Shown piece by piece: positions 26,569 through 35,674 of a stretch of DNA of 64,000 nucleotides; within the stretch, counting starts at the first letter, position 1, and the number at the start of each line of letters is the position of its first letter. Origin of the DNA: Mumia xiangluensis (lineage in GTDB: Bacteria > Actinomycetota > Actinomycetes > Propionibacteriales > Nocardioidaceae); contig NZ_WJYO01000003.1 in NCBI RefSeq assembly GCF_010994095.1, positions 186,001 to 250,000 on the forward strand. Reading direction: 5' to 3'. Made by a program: the position numbers and the translations under genes. The notes under the pieces were generated by a model that saw only the letters and a list, made by a program, of their open reading frames with translations, had not been told where the DNA came from and made no database searches.

Positions 26569-27499
26569 CGGCCACCGCCGGCAGGACCTGCTCGCCGAGG
26601 AGTGCGACGTGGTCGAGGTCGGCCAGGTCGAGCACCTGGAGATAGATGCGCTCCGAGCCTTCGGCGGCGTACGCGGCGATCCGCTCGGCGACCTCGTCAG
26701 GGGTCCCGCAGAGCCCGTTCACGCGGAGCTCGTCGACGTCGCGCCCGATCGCGGCAGCGCGGCGCGCGACCTCGGCGTCGTCGCGCCCGCAGCACACCAC
26801 CAGCGCGCTGGAGTACGTAAGGTCGTCAGGATCGCGGGCGATCTCCTCGCACGCCGCGCGCACCCGGTCGTACATCGCACGGTGCTCGTCCACCGGGACG
26901 AACGGGAGGTTGAACTCGTCGGCGTACTGCGCCGCCAGGGCAGGCGTGCGGCGCGCTCCCTTGCCACCGACGAGCACGGGCGGCCGAGGCGCCTGCACCG
27001 GCTTCGGCAGCGCCGGGGAGTCGACGAGGGTGAAGTGCTTGCCGTCGTGGTCGAAGCGTTCGCCGACCGGCGTCTCCCACAGGCCGGTGAGGATCTGGAG
27101 CTGCTCCTCGAACCGGTCGAAGCGCTCCCCCGTCGTCGGGAACGGGATGCCGTACGCCTCGTGCTCCGCAGCGAACCAGCCCGCACCGATCCCGATCTCG
27201 GCGCGCCCGCCACTCATCTGGTCGACCTGGGCCACCTGGATCGCCAGGACACCGGGGTGGCGGAACGTCGCCGACGTCATCAGCGTGCCGAGCCGGATCG
27301 TGCTCGTGTCCCGCGCGAGTCCTGCCAGCGTCGTCCACGCGTCGGTCGGCCCGGGCAGGCCCGCCCCGTCACCCATCACGAGGTAGTGGTCGGACCGGAA
27401 GAAGGCACCGAATCCCTGGTCCTCGGCCGTGCGAGCGACCGCGAGGAGGTCGTCGTACGTCGCGCCCTGCTGTGGCTCGGTGAAGATACGCAGCTCCAT
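26561..27499 (-). CDS. LLM-class flavin oxidoreductase (probably F420-dependent)
   Basis: This 312-residue TIM-barrel protein belongs to the luciferase-like monooxygenase class. Visible signatures are FFRSDHYLVMG near residue 35, RLGTLMTSATFRHPGVLA, the glycine-rich EIGIGAGWFAAEHEAYG and PPVLVGGKGARRTP. The variant with RSDH and GGKG is common among actinobacterial F420-dependent LLM enzymes. Cofactor (F420 or FMN) and substrate cannot be fixed by eye. It is the first gene of a pair with the tyrosine phosphatase. Confidence 0.88.
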   Translation of the reverse strand: MELRIFTEPQQGATYDDLLAVARTAEDQGFGAFFRSDHYLVMGDGAGLPGPTDAWTTLAGLARDTSTIRLGTLMTSATFRHPGVLAIQVAQVDQMSGGRAEIGIGAGWFAAEHEAYGIPFPTTGERFDRFEEQLQILTGLWETPVGERFDHDGKHFTLVDSPALPKPVQAPRPPVLVGGKGARRTPALAAQYADEFNLPFVPVDEHRAMYDRVRAACEEIARDPDDLTYSSALVVCCGRDDAEVARRAAAIGRDVDELRVNGLCGTPDEVAERIAAYAAEGSERIYLQVLDLADLDHVALLGEQVLPAVADV

Positions 27500-27523
27500 G
27501 CGTTCACTCTGCCATCAGGGTGG

Positions 27524-30500
27524 TCAGGGCTTCTCCAGGGTCCCCTCCCCCTCGTCGTCTGCAGCCGCTCGGCGGTTCCGCGACGCGATGAGCCACGCGC
27601 CCACAACCAGCATCAGCAGCGCGAGCACGGAGATCCAGCCCGCCGGTCCGCCCGTGAACGGCAGGTCGGGGGGCGGCGTCGGCGGCGTCGCCTCTGGCGG
27701 CGTCTCGTGCGTCGTGGTCCGGCAGTCTTCTGCAGCGGCCGCCGCGCGTGCGGACGACAGCTCAGGTCCGTCCGGCGGGCAAGGCTGCGCGCCGTCCCCG
27801 GTGACCACGTTGCGCAGCACCACGTCGCGGGCGTCGTCGTCGACCGTCACCCGATAGGTGAGCGTCTGGGTGCCGGTCAGCGTGCCGACCGCCCACGTCA
27901 ACGTCGTCCCTGAGACGCTCGCCGAACCGGCGCTCGCCGTGATGCTGCCCTCGACCAGCGTCGCGTGGTCGAGGACCCGCGAGAGGTCGTCGACCACGGT
28001 GACCCCGTCGACGCTCGTGCCGGAGACGATTCCAGCCCGCACCGTGTACGTGACGACGTCACCGGGATCGACGTCCGACCCGGAAGGCGGGTCGCTCGAC
28101 TTCACCACCGTCCAGGTACTGGCGGGCGGGACCGCGTCGTCGTCGTTGGTGATCGTGCAGGTGACGTCATCACCGGGGGCAAGCGTGATCGTCGCACCGT
28201 CGAGCGCGGCTTCGCCGGCGGTCGCGACGCACTCCCAATCGGAGGCGGTGTAGCCCGAAGGACCGCTCTCGGCGAGGGCGTAGGCGCCCGCGGCGGTCGA
28301 CACCGCGGTCACGGCATCGGAGCCGGTCACCCCGCTGTGGGTGCTCGGCCCAGTCGCCGACAGCGTCCAGTCCGTCGCTGCCGCGGTCCCCCCGTCGTCG
28401 TTCACGACCTCCTTGACGAGCGTCAGTGTCGGCGCGTCGTAGGTGTTCGTGATCGTGCAGGTCACGTCGCTGCCATTCGGGACGGTCACGGTTGCGCCCG
28501 CGAGCGCCGCCTCCCCGCAGTCCCACTCGGACGGCGTGTAACCGGCAGGCCCATCAGACTCCGACAGGTCGTAGTCGCCCGCATCCACCTCGGCACCTGT
28601 GACCGCGGGGGCGCCCGTCACACCCGTGATCGTCGTCTCGCCACCGGTCGCTGCCAACGTCCAGTCGGTCGGATCTGCCGCGCCGCCGTTGTCGTTGACG
28701 ACCTCCTTGACAAGTGTCAAGGAGCCTGGCTCGTCGTCGTTGACGATCGTGCAGGTGACGTCCGCGCCGAGACCGACGGCGACGTTGGCGCCCTCCATGG
28801 TCGCCTCGCCGCAGTCCCAGTCACCGGCTGTGTACCCGGCAGGACCGCCCGTCTCGGACAGGGCGTACCCGCCGGCGTCGACCTCGACCGCAGTCACGGC
28901 CGGAGTCCCGGTAGCGCCCGTGATCGACGTCGGGCCGTCAGCCGTCAACGTCCACTCCGTGGCCTCTGCGGTGCCGCCGTCGTCGTTGGTCACCTCCTTG
29001 ACCAGCGTCAACGTCCCCGGCTCGTCGTCGTTGACGATCGTGCACGTGACATCGCCGCCGTTCGGGACTGTCACGGTCGCACCCTCCAGCGTCGCACTGC
29101 CGCAATCCCAGTCACCCGCGGTGTAGCCGACCGGACCCCCGGCCTCCGACAGGTCGTACGCCCCCGCGTCCACCGTCGCACCGGTGACCTCGGCAGCCCC
29201 GGTCGTACCCGTGATCGACGTCGGACCGTCAGCCGTTAACGTCCACTCCGTCGCCTCCGCCGTACCGCCGTCGTCGTTGACGACCTCCTTGACGAGCGTC
29301 AGCGTGCCCGGCTCGTCGTCGTTCACGACGGTGCAGGTCACGTCCGCGCCGTTGGCGACCGAGACTGCTCCGGCGACGACCGGAAGCTCGCCGTCGGTGG
29401 TGATGCACACCCAGTCCGAGGGGGTGTATCCCGACGGGCCGGTCTCGGCCAGCGCGTACGACCCCGCGTTCACGGTCACGCCCGTGACCGTCACCGATCC
29501 GGTCGGCCCGCTGACGCCCGTGGTCGGCCCGTCCGCGGACAACGTCCACTCCGTCGGCTCCGCCGTGCCGCCGTTGTCGTTCGTGACCTCCTTGACCAAC
29601 GTCAACGTCCCCGGCTCGTCGTCGTTGACGATCGTGCACGTCACGTCGCCACCGCTCGGGACGGTGACGGTCGCGCCTTCGAGCGTCGCGTCGCCGCAGT
29701 CCCAGTCACCCGCGGTGTAGCCCGTCGGACCGCCGGCCTCCGACAGGTCGTAGCTGCCCGAGCTGACCTCCGCGCCGGTCACCGCCGCAGAACCGGACGC
29801 GCCGGAGATCGGCGTCGGCCCGTCCGCGGACAACGTCCAGTCCTCGGGTTCGGCAGTGCCACCGTCGTCGTTCGTCACGTCCTTCACCAGGGTGAGGTGC
29901 GCCGGCTGCTCTCGGTTCGTGAAGGTGCAGAGACCGGCGAACTGAGCCTGGATGGTGATGTTCCGGGTGCTGGCTGGGATCGCCGGCCCGATCGCGCACG
30001 TCAGGTCGACGAACGTGTATCCCGGCGGGCCTCCGGACTCGGTCAGCGTGTACTCCACGCCGGGTCGGATGTTGAACGGCTCCACGGCCGTCGAGCCGGT
30101 CACGGTCACAGGCTGCAGACCCGCCGGTCCATTCACCGGCGTCGCAGTGAGGGACCAGTCGGACGGCACTGCGCTCCCACCGAAGGGGTTCTCCACGACC
30201 TTGCGCAGCGCTAGCCTCGCGGTGTCGTTGAAGGTGGTGCACCGGACGTCGTAGCCGAGCGGCACGTTCACGCCGCCGTTCAGGCCGTCTGCGTAGCCCG
30301 GGATGACCTCGCCGTCGGGCCCGATCTGCTGACAGGTCCAGCTGCCGGAGTTCCCGGCCGGGATCACGGCGTTGGGATCCTCGAACTGGACGAAGTTCAC
30401 GTCGCCCTCAGACTCCGTGAGCCCGTAACGCACGCCCGGCGTCACCTCGATCAAGGTCGCGCTGTCGCTTCCGGTCGCACCCGCTGGACCCTCGAGCGCG

Positions 30501-32506
30501 CCGTCCGGGGCGATCGACGTCAGGGTCCAGTCGGTCGGGTCGCCCGTCCCTCCGCGGATCTGCTTCTCGAGTGTCAGCCGCGACGTGCAGGTGACCACGT
30601 TTGTGACCGTGTAGGTGTTGGCAGTCTGCGTGAGGGTCTCGTCCGCTGGCAGGCTCACGGAGACGGGCGTGCCGTTGCGCGACGTGAGCTGCTGGGAGTC
30701 CAGGGTGCAACCCGGGCGGGTCGACAGGTCGACGACCTCACCGATCTCGACGACGTCGTTGAGGAAGTAGCCGCTCTGGGCCACCCCCCAAGGCGCGTCG
30801 ACCCCGTCGATGCTCCCGGCCGCGATGAACCCGCTCGGCTGAGCCCCGTCCGCGAACGGCGTACCGTCGATCACCCACTGCTTGTTGACCGTCACCGTCA
30901 CCGGCGGGTTCGGGGCGCGGTTGTAGACCGTGCAGCTGATCGGGAAGGCAGCGTTCGCGGTCACCGAGAAGCCGACCGCGCCGGAGTTGGTCGAGGGCAC
31001 AGCTGCGCCCGTGTCGGTCCGGACGCAGGTCGCGTTGAACCCGTTCACCGGTTGGAGCGTGAATCCGCCCTGCACCTCCTCGATGAACGAGACCGCGCCC
31101 GAGGTCGTCCCACCCGCGAACTCGAGCGGGAAGTTGACGGCACCCGTCTCGCCGGTGACGCGGAACGCGGGCGGGGTGATGGTCACGCCAGGCGCGCTGC
31201 CTGTCGCCGTGAAGGTCCAGCCCGGGGCGGGGAGCGCTCCTGCGGTCGACCCGGGCGGGGCACTCGGCGGCACGACCTGCTTGACCACCGAGACCGAGCC
31301 CTGGCACGAGCCGAGCGCGAGCGCCCGCAGCTGCTGCGCGGCCTCGGCGTAGTTCGCGGACTGGTAGTAGTCGTCGTTCAACGTCGTCCCGGAGATCGCC
31401 CGCAGGTTCTGCCCGCTTCCGGCATTGCCGACGCCGTCTCCGACACCGACGGCGACGACGCGCGTTCCGGTCGCCTTGATCGCGTTCGCCGAGAAGATGC
31501 CGTTCTCGACCTCGCGGAAACGCGTACGGCTGCCGGGCCCTTCCACGTTCTGGCCGTAGAAGGTCGGGTTGCCGTCGGTGATGAGGACAGCGACGTCGAA
31601 GGACGAGGTCGACTCGGCGACCTGGGCGAACCCGCGGTCCCAGTTCGTGCCGCCCGCGTTGCCGCCAGGCTTGGTGAACCCGGCGATCTTGTTCTTCACC
31701 GAGGTCGCACCGGCCGCCGTGGCGACCGAGGTGAGCGGGAGCGTCGTGTTGGTCGCGCCGGTGGCGGGGGCGTTGCTCGCGAACGTGAAGGTGCTGACAG
31801 CAGACGGCGTCCCCGTGAGCGAGTCGACGAACGACTGGCTGGCAGCTTTGAGACTCACCAGCTGGGCGTCGGTGACCGAGTTCGAGAGGTCGTGGACGAT
31901 CGCGACGTTGATTCCGCACTGTGCGGGGAAGTCGGGGTTGTCCAGCGAGTTCTGCCAGATGCCGCCCGAGGCCTGGTTGTTCTCGTTGCCGGTACCGATC
32001 ATGAAGTTCACGGTCGAGCTGTAGGTCTGGCCGTTCTGGAGGGCCGTACCGGTCTGGAACCGGTACGGGTCGGCCGCGACCGTGGTGCCGGTGCCCAGGC
32101 TCGGGTTCGTGTACCAGCCGGCCGGGGCGGCGACCTGCCGCACCCAGAACCGGCGGTTGCGGTTGACTCCTCCGACAGCCTGCGTGTTCGGAACGACGAT
32201 CGAGCAGTCGCCGTCGGCGTCGGAGGTGCAGGTGAAGGCCGGAGTCCCACCGGTCGCGGCGTCGTAGAACCCGAGCTCTACTCCCGCGAGACTCGTCACG
32301 CCGCTCGTTCCCGAACGACTCCCGCCGACCTTGACGGTGATCACCGCGTTGTTGCCGGTGGCCGGCGGGACCGCCTGCGGCATGACGACCTCAGGCAGCA
32401 GTGCCGGGGCGGGCGCGGAGACCGCACCCAGCCCGGCCGTCAGTGCCGTCGCTCCGAGAACTGCCGCAACTCGTCGCCAACGTCCCGAAACGTTGCCTGT
32501 GACCAT
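27524..32506 (-). CDS. Giant sortase-anchored surface protein with VWA domain and tandem prealbumin-like repeats
   Basis: The 1660-residue protein starts with a basic, hydrophobic export signal. An N-terminal prealbumin-like part is followed by a von Willebrand A domain (about residues 195-395) with MIDAS residues DLSNS and VLITDGNP. Several SpaA-like domains come next, and then six close tandem repeats (about residues 868-1452), each opening LTLVKEV and closing with a DVTCTI(V/T)N block. A DUF11-like domain (WTVVKSSDPPSG) follows. The C-terminus has a sorting signal: LPFTG near residue 1612, a hydrophobic helix and a basic tail. Lys and Glu placement in the repeats fits intramolecular isopeptide bonds, as in Gram-positive adhesins. 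No sortase gene lies in the window. Role is inferred: adhesion or surface display. Confidence 0.9.
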   Translation of the reverse strand: MVTGNVSGRWRRVAAVLGATALTAGLGAVSAPAPALLPEVVMPQAVPPATGNNAVITVKVGGSRSGTSGVTSLAGVELGFYDAATGGTPAFTCTSDADGDCSIVVPNTQAVGGVNRNRRFWVRQVAAPAGWYTNPSLGTGTTVAADPYRFQTGTALQNGQTYSSTVNFMIGTGNENNQASGGIWQNSLDNPDFPAQCGINVAIVHDLSNSVTDAQLVSLKAASQSFVDSLTGTPSAVSTFTFASNAPATGATNTTLPLTSVATAAGATSVKNKIAGFTKPGGNAGGTNWDRGFAQVAESTSSFDVAVLITDGNPTFYGQNVEGPGSRTRFREVENGIFSANAIKATGTRVVAVGVGDGVGNAGSGQNLRAISGTTLNDDYYQSANYAEAAQQLRALALGSCQGSVSVVKQVVPPSAPPGSTAGALPAPGWTFTATGSAPGVTITPPAFRVTGETGAVNFPLEFAGGTTSGAVSFIEEVQGGFTLQPVNGFNATCVRTDTGAAVPSTNSGAVGFSVTANAAFPISCTVYNRAPNPPVTVTVNKQWVIDGTPFADGAQPSGFIAAGSIDGVDAPWGVAQSGYFLNDVVEIGEVVDLSTRPGCTLDSQQLTSRNGTPVSVSLPADETLTQTANTYTVTNVVTCTSRLTLEKQIRGGTGDPTDWTLTSIAPDGALEGPAGATGSDSATLIEVTPGVRYGLTESEGDVNFVQFEDPNAVIPAGNSGSWTCQQIGPDGEVIPGYADGLNGGVNVPLGYDVRCTTFNDTARLALRKVVENPFGGSAVPSDWSLTATPVNGPAGLQPVTVTGSTAVEPFNIRPGVEYTLTESGGPPGYTFVDLTCAIGPAIPASTRNITIQAQFAGLCTFTNREQPAHLTLVKDVTNDDGGTAEPEDWTLSADGPTPISGASGSAAVTGAEVSSGSYDLSEAGGPTGYTAGDWDCGDATLEGATVTVPSGGDVTCTIVNDDEPGTLTLVKEVTNDNGGTAEPTEWTLSADGPTTGVSGPTGSVTVTGVTVNAGSYALAETGPSGYTPSDWVCITTDGELPVVAGAVSVANGADVTCTVVNDDEPGTLTLVKEVVNDDGGTAEATEWTLTADGPTSITGTTGAAEVTGATVDAGAYDLSEAGGPVGYTAGDWDCGSATLEGATVTVPNGGDVTCTIVNDDEPGTLTLVKEVTNDDGGTAEATEWTLTADGPTSITGATGTPAVTAVEVDAGGYALSETGGPAGYTAGDWDCGEATMEGANVAVGLGADVTCTIVNDDEPGSLTLVKEVVNDNGGAADPTDWTLAATGGETTITGVTGAPAVTGAEVDAGDYDLSESDGPAGYTPSEWDCGEAALAGATVTVPNGSDVTCTITNTYDAPTLTLVKEVVNDDGGTAAATDWTLSATGPSTHSGVTGSDAVTAVSTAAGAYALAESGPSGYTASDWECVATAGEAALDGATITLAPGDDVTCTITNDDDAVPPASTWTVVKSSDPPSGSDVDPGDVVTYTVRAGIVSGTSVDGVTVVDDLSRVLDHATLVEGSITASAGSASVSGTTLTWAVGTLTGTQTLTYRVTVDDDARDVVLRNVVTGDGAQPCPPDGPELSSARAAAAAEDCRTTTHETPPEATPPTPPPDLPFTGGPAGWISVLALLMLVVGAWLIASRNRRAAADDEGEGTLEKP
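28150..29905 (-). repeat. Six in-frame tandem repeats of about 291-304 bases within the surface-protein gene
   Basis: Repeat starts (minus-strand LTLVKE codons) lie near 29900, 29614, 29309, 29018, 28727 and 28433, giving units of 97-101 codons. The neighbouring units at 28990-29610 are the most alike at both DNA and protein level, suggesting recent duplication. Two more diverged copies (LTLEKQ and LALRKV) precede the array. Confidence 0.88.
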
Positions 32507-32634
32507 GGATCCCCCAATCCAGCGGTCTGCCAGCGCAGCCGACAGACCCCTGCATCATGCCGCAAATCCGACATGTGCACCCGAATTGGAGGACGTTTCG
32601 CGCGACGGGGCGACCCGCGACCGACGGCGCGACG

Positions 32635-34008
32635 TCAGAGCGTGGCGACGTACCCCAGGAGATCCTGCCGGGTCAGCACGCCCACGGGGTCGCCGTCCTC
32701 GTGCACCAGCACGGCGTCCGCGTTCTCGAGCTCCGCGACCGCTTCCTCCACCGGCTCACCGGCTCCGACGCTCGGCAGCGGCGGAGCCATGTGGTCCTCG
32801 ACCATGTCCGACAACGCCGCCACGCCGTGGAAGAGCTTGTCGAGGAGGTCGCGCTCGCTCACCGCGCCGGCGACCTCGGCCGCTCGGACGGGCGGCTCGG
32901 CGCGCAGCACCGGCATCTGGGAGACGCCGTACTCGCGGAGGATCTTCACGGCCTCCGCCACCGACTCGTGCGGGTGCGTGTGCACCAGGTCGGGCAGGCG
33001 GCCGTCCTTGCCGCGCAACAGGTCTCCGACCGTCCGCTGGCCTCGCGGCGGGGTGAGGAAGCCGTACTGGGAGAGCCACTCGTCGTCGAACACCTTCGTC
33101 AGGTAGCCGCGTCCGCCGTCGGGCAGGAGGACCACGATGACGGCTTCCGGGTCGTCGAGCTCCTGGGCCAGCCGGACGGCCGCCGCGGCCGCCATCCCGG
33201 CGGAGCCGCCGACCAGCATCGCCTCCTCGCGCGCCATGCGGCGGGTCATCGCGAACGAGTCGGCGTCGCTGACCTCGATGATGCGGTCGGCCACGTCGCG
33301 GTCGTAGGTGTCGGGCCAGAAGTCCTCACCGACGCCCTCCACGAGGTACGGGCGACCGGTGCCGCCGGAGTAGACCGAGCCGTGAGGATCTGCACCGATG
33401 ACCTGGACGCGCCCGTCGCTGACCTCCTTGAGGTAGCGCCCGGTGCCCGAGATCGTGCCGCCCGTGCCGATGCCCGCGACGAAGTGGGTGATGCGTCCCT
33501 CGGTCTGCTTCCACAGCTCGGGACCGGTCGTCTCGTAGTGGGCGCGCGGGTTGTTGGTGTTCGCGTACTGGTTGGGCTTCCAGGCCCCGTCGATCTCGCG
33601 GACGAGCCGGTCCGAGACCTCGTAGTAGGAGTTCGGGTGCTCCGGCGGGACCGCCGTGGGGCACACGACTACCTCGGCGCCGTACGCCTTGAGGACGTTG
33701 CGCTTGTCCTCGCTCACCTTGTCCGGGCACACGAAGACGCAGCGGTAGCCCTTCTCCTGCGCGACCATGGCGAGGCCGACCCCGGTGTTGCCGCTGGTCG
33801 GCTCGACGATCGTGCCGCCCGGCTTCAGCTCCCCCGACGCCTCGGCCGCCTCGACCATCCGCGTGGCGATGCGGTCCTTCACGCTGCCGCCCGGGTTGAG
33901 GTACTCGACCTTGGCGAGCACCAGGCCTGGTGCGCCGTCCGTCACTCTTCTGAGCTTGACCAGTGGCGTGTTGCCGACGAGGTCAAGAAGCGCGTTAGCG
34001 TAGTCCAC
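32635..34008 (-). CDS. cbs: Cystathionine beta-synthase with C-terminal CBS-domain pair
   Basis: The PLP enzyme condenses serine (or O-acetylserine-type substrates) with homocysteine to cystathionine. The 457-residue protein has Schiff-base lysine K44 in GGSVKDRIA, the SGNTG loop, and the PLP-phosphate loop GTGGTISGTG. Residues about 325-457 form two CBS domains that in homologues bind an adenosyl ligand or tune activity. The GTG at 34008 gives the usual start VDYANALLDLVGNTPLVKL; the ATG at 34071 would overlap the divergent SGNH gene. With metB, it supports two-way transsulfuration. Confidence 0.94.
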   Translation of the reverse strand: MDYANALLDLVGNTPLVKLRRVTDGAPGLVLAKVEYLNPGGSVKDRIATRMVEAAEASGELKPGGTIVEPTSGNTGVGLAMVAQEKGYRCVFVCPDKVSEDKRNVLKAYGAEVVVCPTAVPPEHPNSYYEVSDRLVREIDGAWKPNQYANTNNPRAHYETTGPELWKQTEGRITHFVAGIGTGGTISGTGRYLKEVSDGRVQVIGADPHGSVYSGGTGRPYLVEGVGEDFWPDTYDRDVADRIIEVSDADSFAMTRRMAREEAMLVGGSAGMAAAAAVRLAQELDDPEAVIVVLLPDGGRGYLTKVFDDEWLSQYGFLTPPRGQRTVGDLLRGKDGRLPDLVHTHPHESVAEAVKILREYGVSQMPVLRAEPPVRAAEVAGAVSERDLLDKLFHGVAALSDMVEDHMAPPLPSVGAGEPVEEAVAELENADAVLVHEDGDPVGVLTRQDLLGYVATL

Positions 34009-34049
34009 ACTTCGCAGTGTAGGTCGGAAAGGAACGGTGGCCCGAGGCG

Positions 34050-35018
34050 ATGACTCGAGCACGGGCGGCACGCAACCTCGCAGCAGCCGCCGTCGTCGGC
34101 GGCAAGGGCCTCGGCGTCCTCGGACTCCTCGGTGGAAGCGCCTTCGGGATCCTCAAGCTCCAGGCCGGGCACGCGCGCAAGGCGATCGGTGTCTCCGACG
34201 AGCGACCGCCGGCACCCGACGGCCTGTACGGCGCCGACCTCCCTGGCGAGCCGATCCGTTTCGTGATGCTCGGCGACTCGACGGGCGTCGGGTACGGCAT
34301 GACGCGAGCCGAGGACACACCCCCCGCGCTGTTCGGGGCGGGGTTGTCGCAGATCGCGGGACGCCCGGTGGAGGTGACCAGCCAGGCCGTGGTCGGCGCC
34401 GTGTCGAAGGACCTCCCGGGCCAGATCGAGCGGGCCCTGCCGTCGAGGCCGCAGGTCGCCGCCGTCGTGATCGGGGCCAACGACGTCACGCACGTGAAGA
34501 GCGTCCCTGGCGCGGTCGCCGCGCTCGGCGAGGCGGTCCGCACGCTGCGGGAGCACGGGTGCGAGGTCGTCGTCGGCACGTGTCCCGATCTCGGCACCGT
34601 GCGCCCGCTGGGCGTGCCGCTGAGACTCGTCGCCCGCCGGATCAGCCGCCGGCTCGCTGCCGCGCAGATGATCACCGTGGTCGAGGCGGGCGGACGCGCG
34701 GTGTCGCTCAGCGACCTCCTCCAGCGCGACTTCTGGATCGCACCGACCGAGATGTTCGGCGACGACCGGTTCCACCCGTCGGTCGCGGGGTACGCCAGCT
34801 TGGTGGCGGCGATGCTGCCGTCCGTCGCCGTCGCGATCGGTGTCTGGGACGACGACGAGGAGGACGCCCGCTACCCCGAGGGTGTCGTGCTCCCCGTGTC
34901 GTTCGCCGCCGCCGAGGCCGCCGACATCCCCGGCACCGAGGTCTCCCGGACCGAGGTCGGCGGAGCGGACCGCGGCCCGCGCGGACGCTGGGCCGCGCTG
35001 CGCGTCGTACGCCGCTGA
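34050..35018 (+). CDS. SGNH/GDSL-type hydrolase with N-terminal membrane anchor
   Basis: A 322-residue esterase-like protein. Block I is MLGDSTG (Ser nucleophile), block III is GANDV, and block V is DRFHPS with Asp and His of the triad, so all catalytic residues are present. Residues about 8-35 form an N-terminal hydrophobic anchor. The C-terminal 50 residues are acidic and poorly conserved. The gene is divergent from cbs, the same neighbourhood as the M. tuberculosis GDSL esterase Rv1075c (from memory). Substrate unknown; acyl ester hydrolysis at the envelope is likely. Confidence 0.9.
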   Translation: MTRARAARNLAAAAVVGGKGLGVLGLLGGSAFGILKLQAGHARKAIGVSDERPPAPDGLYGADLPGEPIRFVMLGDSTGVGYGMTRAEDTPPALFGAGLSQIAGRPVEVTSQAVVGAVSKDLPGQIERALPSRPQVAAVVIGANDVTHVKSVPGAVAALGEAVRTLREHGCEVVVGTCPDLGTVRPLGVPLRLVARRISRRLAAAQMITVVEAGGRAVSLSDLLQRDFWIAPTEMFGDDRFHPSVAGYASLVAAMLPSVAVAIGVWDDDEEDARYPEGVVLPVSFAAAEAADIPGTEVSRTEVGGADRGPRGRWAALRVVRR

Positions 35019-35043
35019 CCACGCCGCGCCGTACGGTGTGGCC

Positions 35044-35613
35044 ATGATCTTCGACCGGCCGACGCTCGACGGGATCGTCGCTGGCCGGGTCGACCGGGCG
35101 TACCGGCGCTGGACCCGACCGCAGGTGAAGCCCGGCGGCCAGCAGCGCACGGCAGTCGGCGTGATCGGGTTCGGTGACGTCGTACGCGTCGACGCCGAGG
35201 CCATCTCCGACGCCGATGCGCGCGCGGCCGGGCAGCGCGACGCAGCGACTCTCAGGAAGAAACTTGCCCGCAAGGACGGCGACGTGTGGTGCGTCGCGGT
35301 GCACCTCGTCGGCGCCGACCCTCGCGTGGCGCTGCGCAACGACGCCACGATCGATGCGGACGCCCGCGCCGACCTCGACCGGCGGCTCGCCCGGATGGAT
35401 GCTGCGGCGGACCGGCCGTGGACGCGCGCGGCGCTGGAGGCGATCCGAGACCGACCCGCGGTCGTCTCGACAGAGCTCGCCGCATCGCTCGACCTGGAGC
35501 GGTTCCTCTTCAAACGGCGCGTGCGCCGCCTCAAGGAGCTGGGGCTCACCGAGAGCCTCGAGGTCGGCTACCGGATCTCGCCGCGCGGAGCCGCGTACCT
35601 CACCGACCAGTGA
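35044..35613 (+). CDS. ASCH/PUA-like protein with C-terminal winged-helix-like region
   Basis: The 189-residue protein opens MIFDRPTLDGIVAGRVDRAYRRW, resembling the start of ASCH (RNA-binding PUA-like) domains, where a small ligand or RNA is held near the 'GxVxxxxRRW' turn. The second half (ELAASLDLERFLFKRRVRRLKELGLTESL) looks like a winged helix ending in GYRISPRG. It follows the SGNH gene by 25 bases, so it is probably co-transcribed. The assignment to ASCH is by pattern and is not certain. Confidence 0.6.
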   Translation: MIFDRPTLDGIVAGRVDRAYRRWTRPQVKPGGQQRTAVGVIGFGDVVRVDAEAISDADARAAGQRDAATLRKKLARKDGDVWCVAVHLVGADPRVALRNDATIDADARADLDRRLARMDAAADRPWTRAALEAIRDRPAVVSTELAASLDLERFLFKRRVRRLKELGLTESLEVGYRISPRGAAYLTDQ

Positions 35614-35627
35614 CCCCCGAACGCACA

Positions 35628-35659
35628 GCGCCCCGTCCCTCAGAGGAGGGACGGGGCGC
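35628..35659. terminator. Bidirectional terminator
   Basis: A perfect 14-pair stem (arms GCGCCCCGTCCCTC and GAGGGACGGGGCGC) with loop AGAG separates the ASCH-like gene from the convergent Bax-inhibitor-like gene. Confidence 0.88.
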
Positions 35660-35674
35660 CGAGGGTGCGACCTG

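Noticed and set aside
28702-28723. Palindrome CTCCTTGAC/GTCAAGGAG inside the surface-protein gene
   Set aside because: It falls exactly in the conserved LTLVKE codons of one repeat unit, and the other units do not preserve the symmetry, so codon choice explains it.
31052-33106. 684-codon plus-strand open frame spanning the surface-protein and cbs genes
   Set aside because: Crosses two clear minus-strand genes and their intergenic region; Arg/Gly-rich shadow.
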